64,000 nt of DNA from the NCBI GenBank assembly GCA_036897445.1, contig JAYMTL010000002.1, forward strand, positions 248,001 through 312,000, in the 5' to 3' direction. The DNA comes from Pelargonium tetragonum. Taxonomy: Eukaryota; Streptophyta; Magnoliopsida; Geraniales; Geraniaceae. Shown in pieces: positions 61,884 through 64,000 of the stretch; within the stretch, counting starts at the first letter, position 1, and the number at the start of each line of letters is the position of its first letter. The position numbers and the translations under genes were made by a program. A model generated the notes under the pieces. The model was not told the DNA's origin. It searched no databases and saw only the letters and a list, made by a program, of their open reading frames with translations.

Positions 61884-64000
61884 AGTGATAAGACCTCTTT
61901 TTCTGAAGGGCCCTCCTTTTGAAAAAGTTATGCCGGCTATAACTGGCAAATGAATAAAAAAAGCAGCACGGGACCCTTTTAAATAATACGCGCAGGCGCA
62001 AGAGAGTAGACAGCATGAGTTACAAATCCGGGTAAAGAACTTATATAAAGTCATTCCCAGTGCTATCCGGGACGGGTCTCTCAATTATATAGAGTGAACT
62101 TTGTTATACTGAATTCGGCTATAAGCTACCCATCCCGGTGATTTCTATTTGTTATGTTAGAGTGCGACTTGAATGCACGGATATCCTTAGGTTCAAATCA
62201 AAATCTTTGCCGCTTGAATTCTTGTTGACTCCTTGAGGCAAGATCCTAGCCCATTCTTATTTTGTTTGTACGAAAGATTTCACCAGGAACAAGAAAAAGC
62301 TTAGATAGAATGAATGCAATCTTGTAAATAGACAGTATATGCCTTCCTTACCTATATGAATAGTAAAAGAAATGAGAATGAATTGGGAAAGTAAAGTGGA
62401 AGAATTTATCTGTAGTGTCAAAGGTTAAAGTACTGTCATCTTATTTCTCTCAGGTATTAGAAATAGGCTCTAGTATTCACTGTATAGAATCTTTCTTTAT
62501 CAATCCTATCAATTTCAATACACTTTTCTCTGAGGATCTCTCCTGGAAAGTCCTTTAAAGTGAAATGGCTTAGATTTGACTATTTATTGTTACCGGAATT
62601 CTACGAATATCAAAAAGGCTCAAATTAGAACTGGAACTCATTTGCGTATATATCTTGGCTACCTTTCATTCTTTTTGAAGCGCAGTCAGTAGAAAAGAAA
62701 TTGAATGAGTTTATATAAAAAGCAGTTCTAACTTACCTAGTTCTGTATTAAAAGTTAAAGACTACTCCAAACCGACACTCCTAAAAAAGAGCCCCTCTGC
62801 CAAGAATGCTCCTTTATCTAATATCTTGGGACCCTTTCTCTACAAAAATCTGCCTGTTGCTTGTTCTAAAATATTAAAAAAGGTAAGGCGTTTACACCTT
62901 AACAGCGGATAGAATTTAGAGAAAAATTTTTAAGTTTTTGTCCTTATACTCCCCACTAAAAAGTCAAAGATTTTTTTAGTGTGTATGTAAAGGGGCATTT
63001 ACCTCTGTTGTCTTTCTCGGTTTTATAAGTTTTTGGTAAAAGTCTCCTCCGCTTCTGCTTAGGGGAATTAAGACGTGAATGCTTTCCTGCGAACCTTTGA
63101 TAGGAGCTTCCGGATAACTATTAAGTCTTTAGTACTAATTTATGTATGGGGCAACGGCGTGATCCTTATTGTTATTAATTCAACTTTAAACTATACCTGC
63201 GTCTATAAACTTTACAAAAAAAATGTGTTCTCACAAGGTTCTCGCTCAGATAAACGATAATATTGAATATTTCAGGACTTTAATTAAATGGATTTCTATT
63301 CTTGCGGAAAAGGGTTGACTCTATGATAGAGTCCCTCTATAACTAAAATTCCTGAACTTCTAAGGCCATACCGGCTTCTTAAAATATTCCCTCTTATTCT
63401 GTTGTGCCTTGACTCTTTTTTAGTATCTTTGCATATAGTTTGGGAGGCTCTGAAGAAGAACTAACTGGGGGATTCCTAAGGTTTTTTCTCAATTAAGTTC
63501 TAGGGGTTCTTTGTTAACACTACAAAGTCGTCAATATTTTTCTTACTTGAGTTTATCTTTATGATCAAGAAAAGTAAGAAAAGGAACCCATTTAGGGTTT
63601 AGGGGGAGCTCTCTTCTACAAGTACAAGAAGTTCCATACATTTCTCATTTTTTTATATTAATAGAAGCTTTCAGGCAGGAAGTATTTTAAGAAACACTTC
63701 AGTGAAATTTTACAGGGATACTCTTTATATTATAAATTATATTATAAAAAAAACTTCCTATCTCTAATCTCTAAAGTTTTTTGCTGCTTCCCCCTGAATA
63801 TGGATCTAAAAAACCGAAGTTATAAATAGAATTAGTAATTAGTGCGGCGGAAATATATAACCTACCTGAGTTTCTGCGTCCAGTTTAAATAACAAATATT
63901 CCCCTAGTTCTATAATATACTCTAAAAGGGGATACTTTGTTCCTTTTTAATTTAATTAAATAGGTAAATATTTACAAAACCCCTTTAGCCAAGTATAGTG
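61884..64000. other. No gene seen; AT-rich DNA
   Basis: No supportable gene. A GGTTCAAATC core at 62190-62199 follows a hairpin GTGCG/TGCAC with a seven-base loop containing TTG, which could recall a Gln anticodon arm. The T-stem pairs at only three of five positions, position 33 is not T, and no acceptor stem is seen. The last kilobase has several A- and T-runs. Confidence 0.45.

Noticed and set aside
1-64000. CRISPR array, terminal repeats or insertion sequence
   Set aside because: No regularly spaced direct repeats, no matched long inverted or direct repeats and no transposase-like frame were seen.

Overview
This 64-kb window is AT-rich (about one third G+C, estimated from sampled lines) and almost empty of recognisable genes. 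No reading frame on either strand exceeds 145 codons. Stop codons fall at about the rate expected by chance for this composition. I found no rRNA, no complete tRNA, no conserved protein motif, no CRISPR array, no insertion sequence and no terminal repeats. It does not look like an ordinary bacterial or phage window, which would be densely coded. It fits non-coding DNA, either from a bloated organelle genome (the tRNA-like pieces look organellar or bacterial in type) or from a nuclear gene desert. A composite or machine-generated sequence is a third possibility that I cannot exclude. No organism is named because nothing in the sequence supports one.

Two signals rise above background. First, the tRNA T-arm/B-box core GGTTCAAATC occurs exactly six times on the two strands together, where composition predicts about 0.14. 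Several near variants also occur. Around the best copies there are tRNA-like pieces: a Met-like relic at 18799-18860, a Glu-like one at 10453-10514, an Arg(UCG)-like anticodon arm at 25394-25432 (minus), and others at 15426-15475, 37504-37578, 55161-55224 and 59404-59457. None folds into a full cloverleaf. Second, purine-first palindromic hexamers are over-represented. GGGCCC was counted 17 times against about 1.5 expected, and GAGCTC and GGATCC are also in clear excess, while CTGCAG and CCCGGG are near expectation.

Layout. 1-3.2 kb has Lys/Thr/Asn-rich, T-poor open stretches without clear starts. 3.2-25 kb is featureless AT-rich DNA with scattered short palindromes, short tandem duplications and tRNA-like pieces. 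25.96-26.40 kb holds the longest open frame, a basic 145-codon ORF of unknown nature. 26.4-61.5 kb is again featureless apart from tRNA-like pieces and palindromes. 61.7-61.9 kb has another Lys/Thr-rich open stretch. No operon, pathway or gene cooperation can be proposed.
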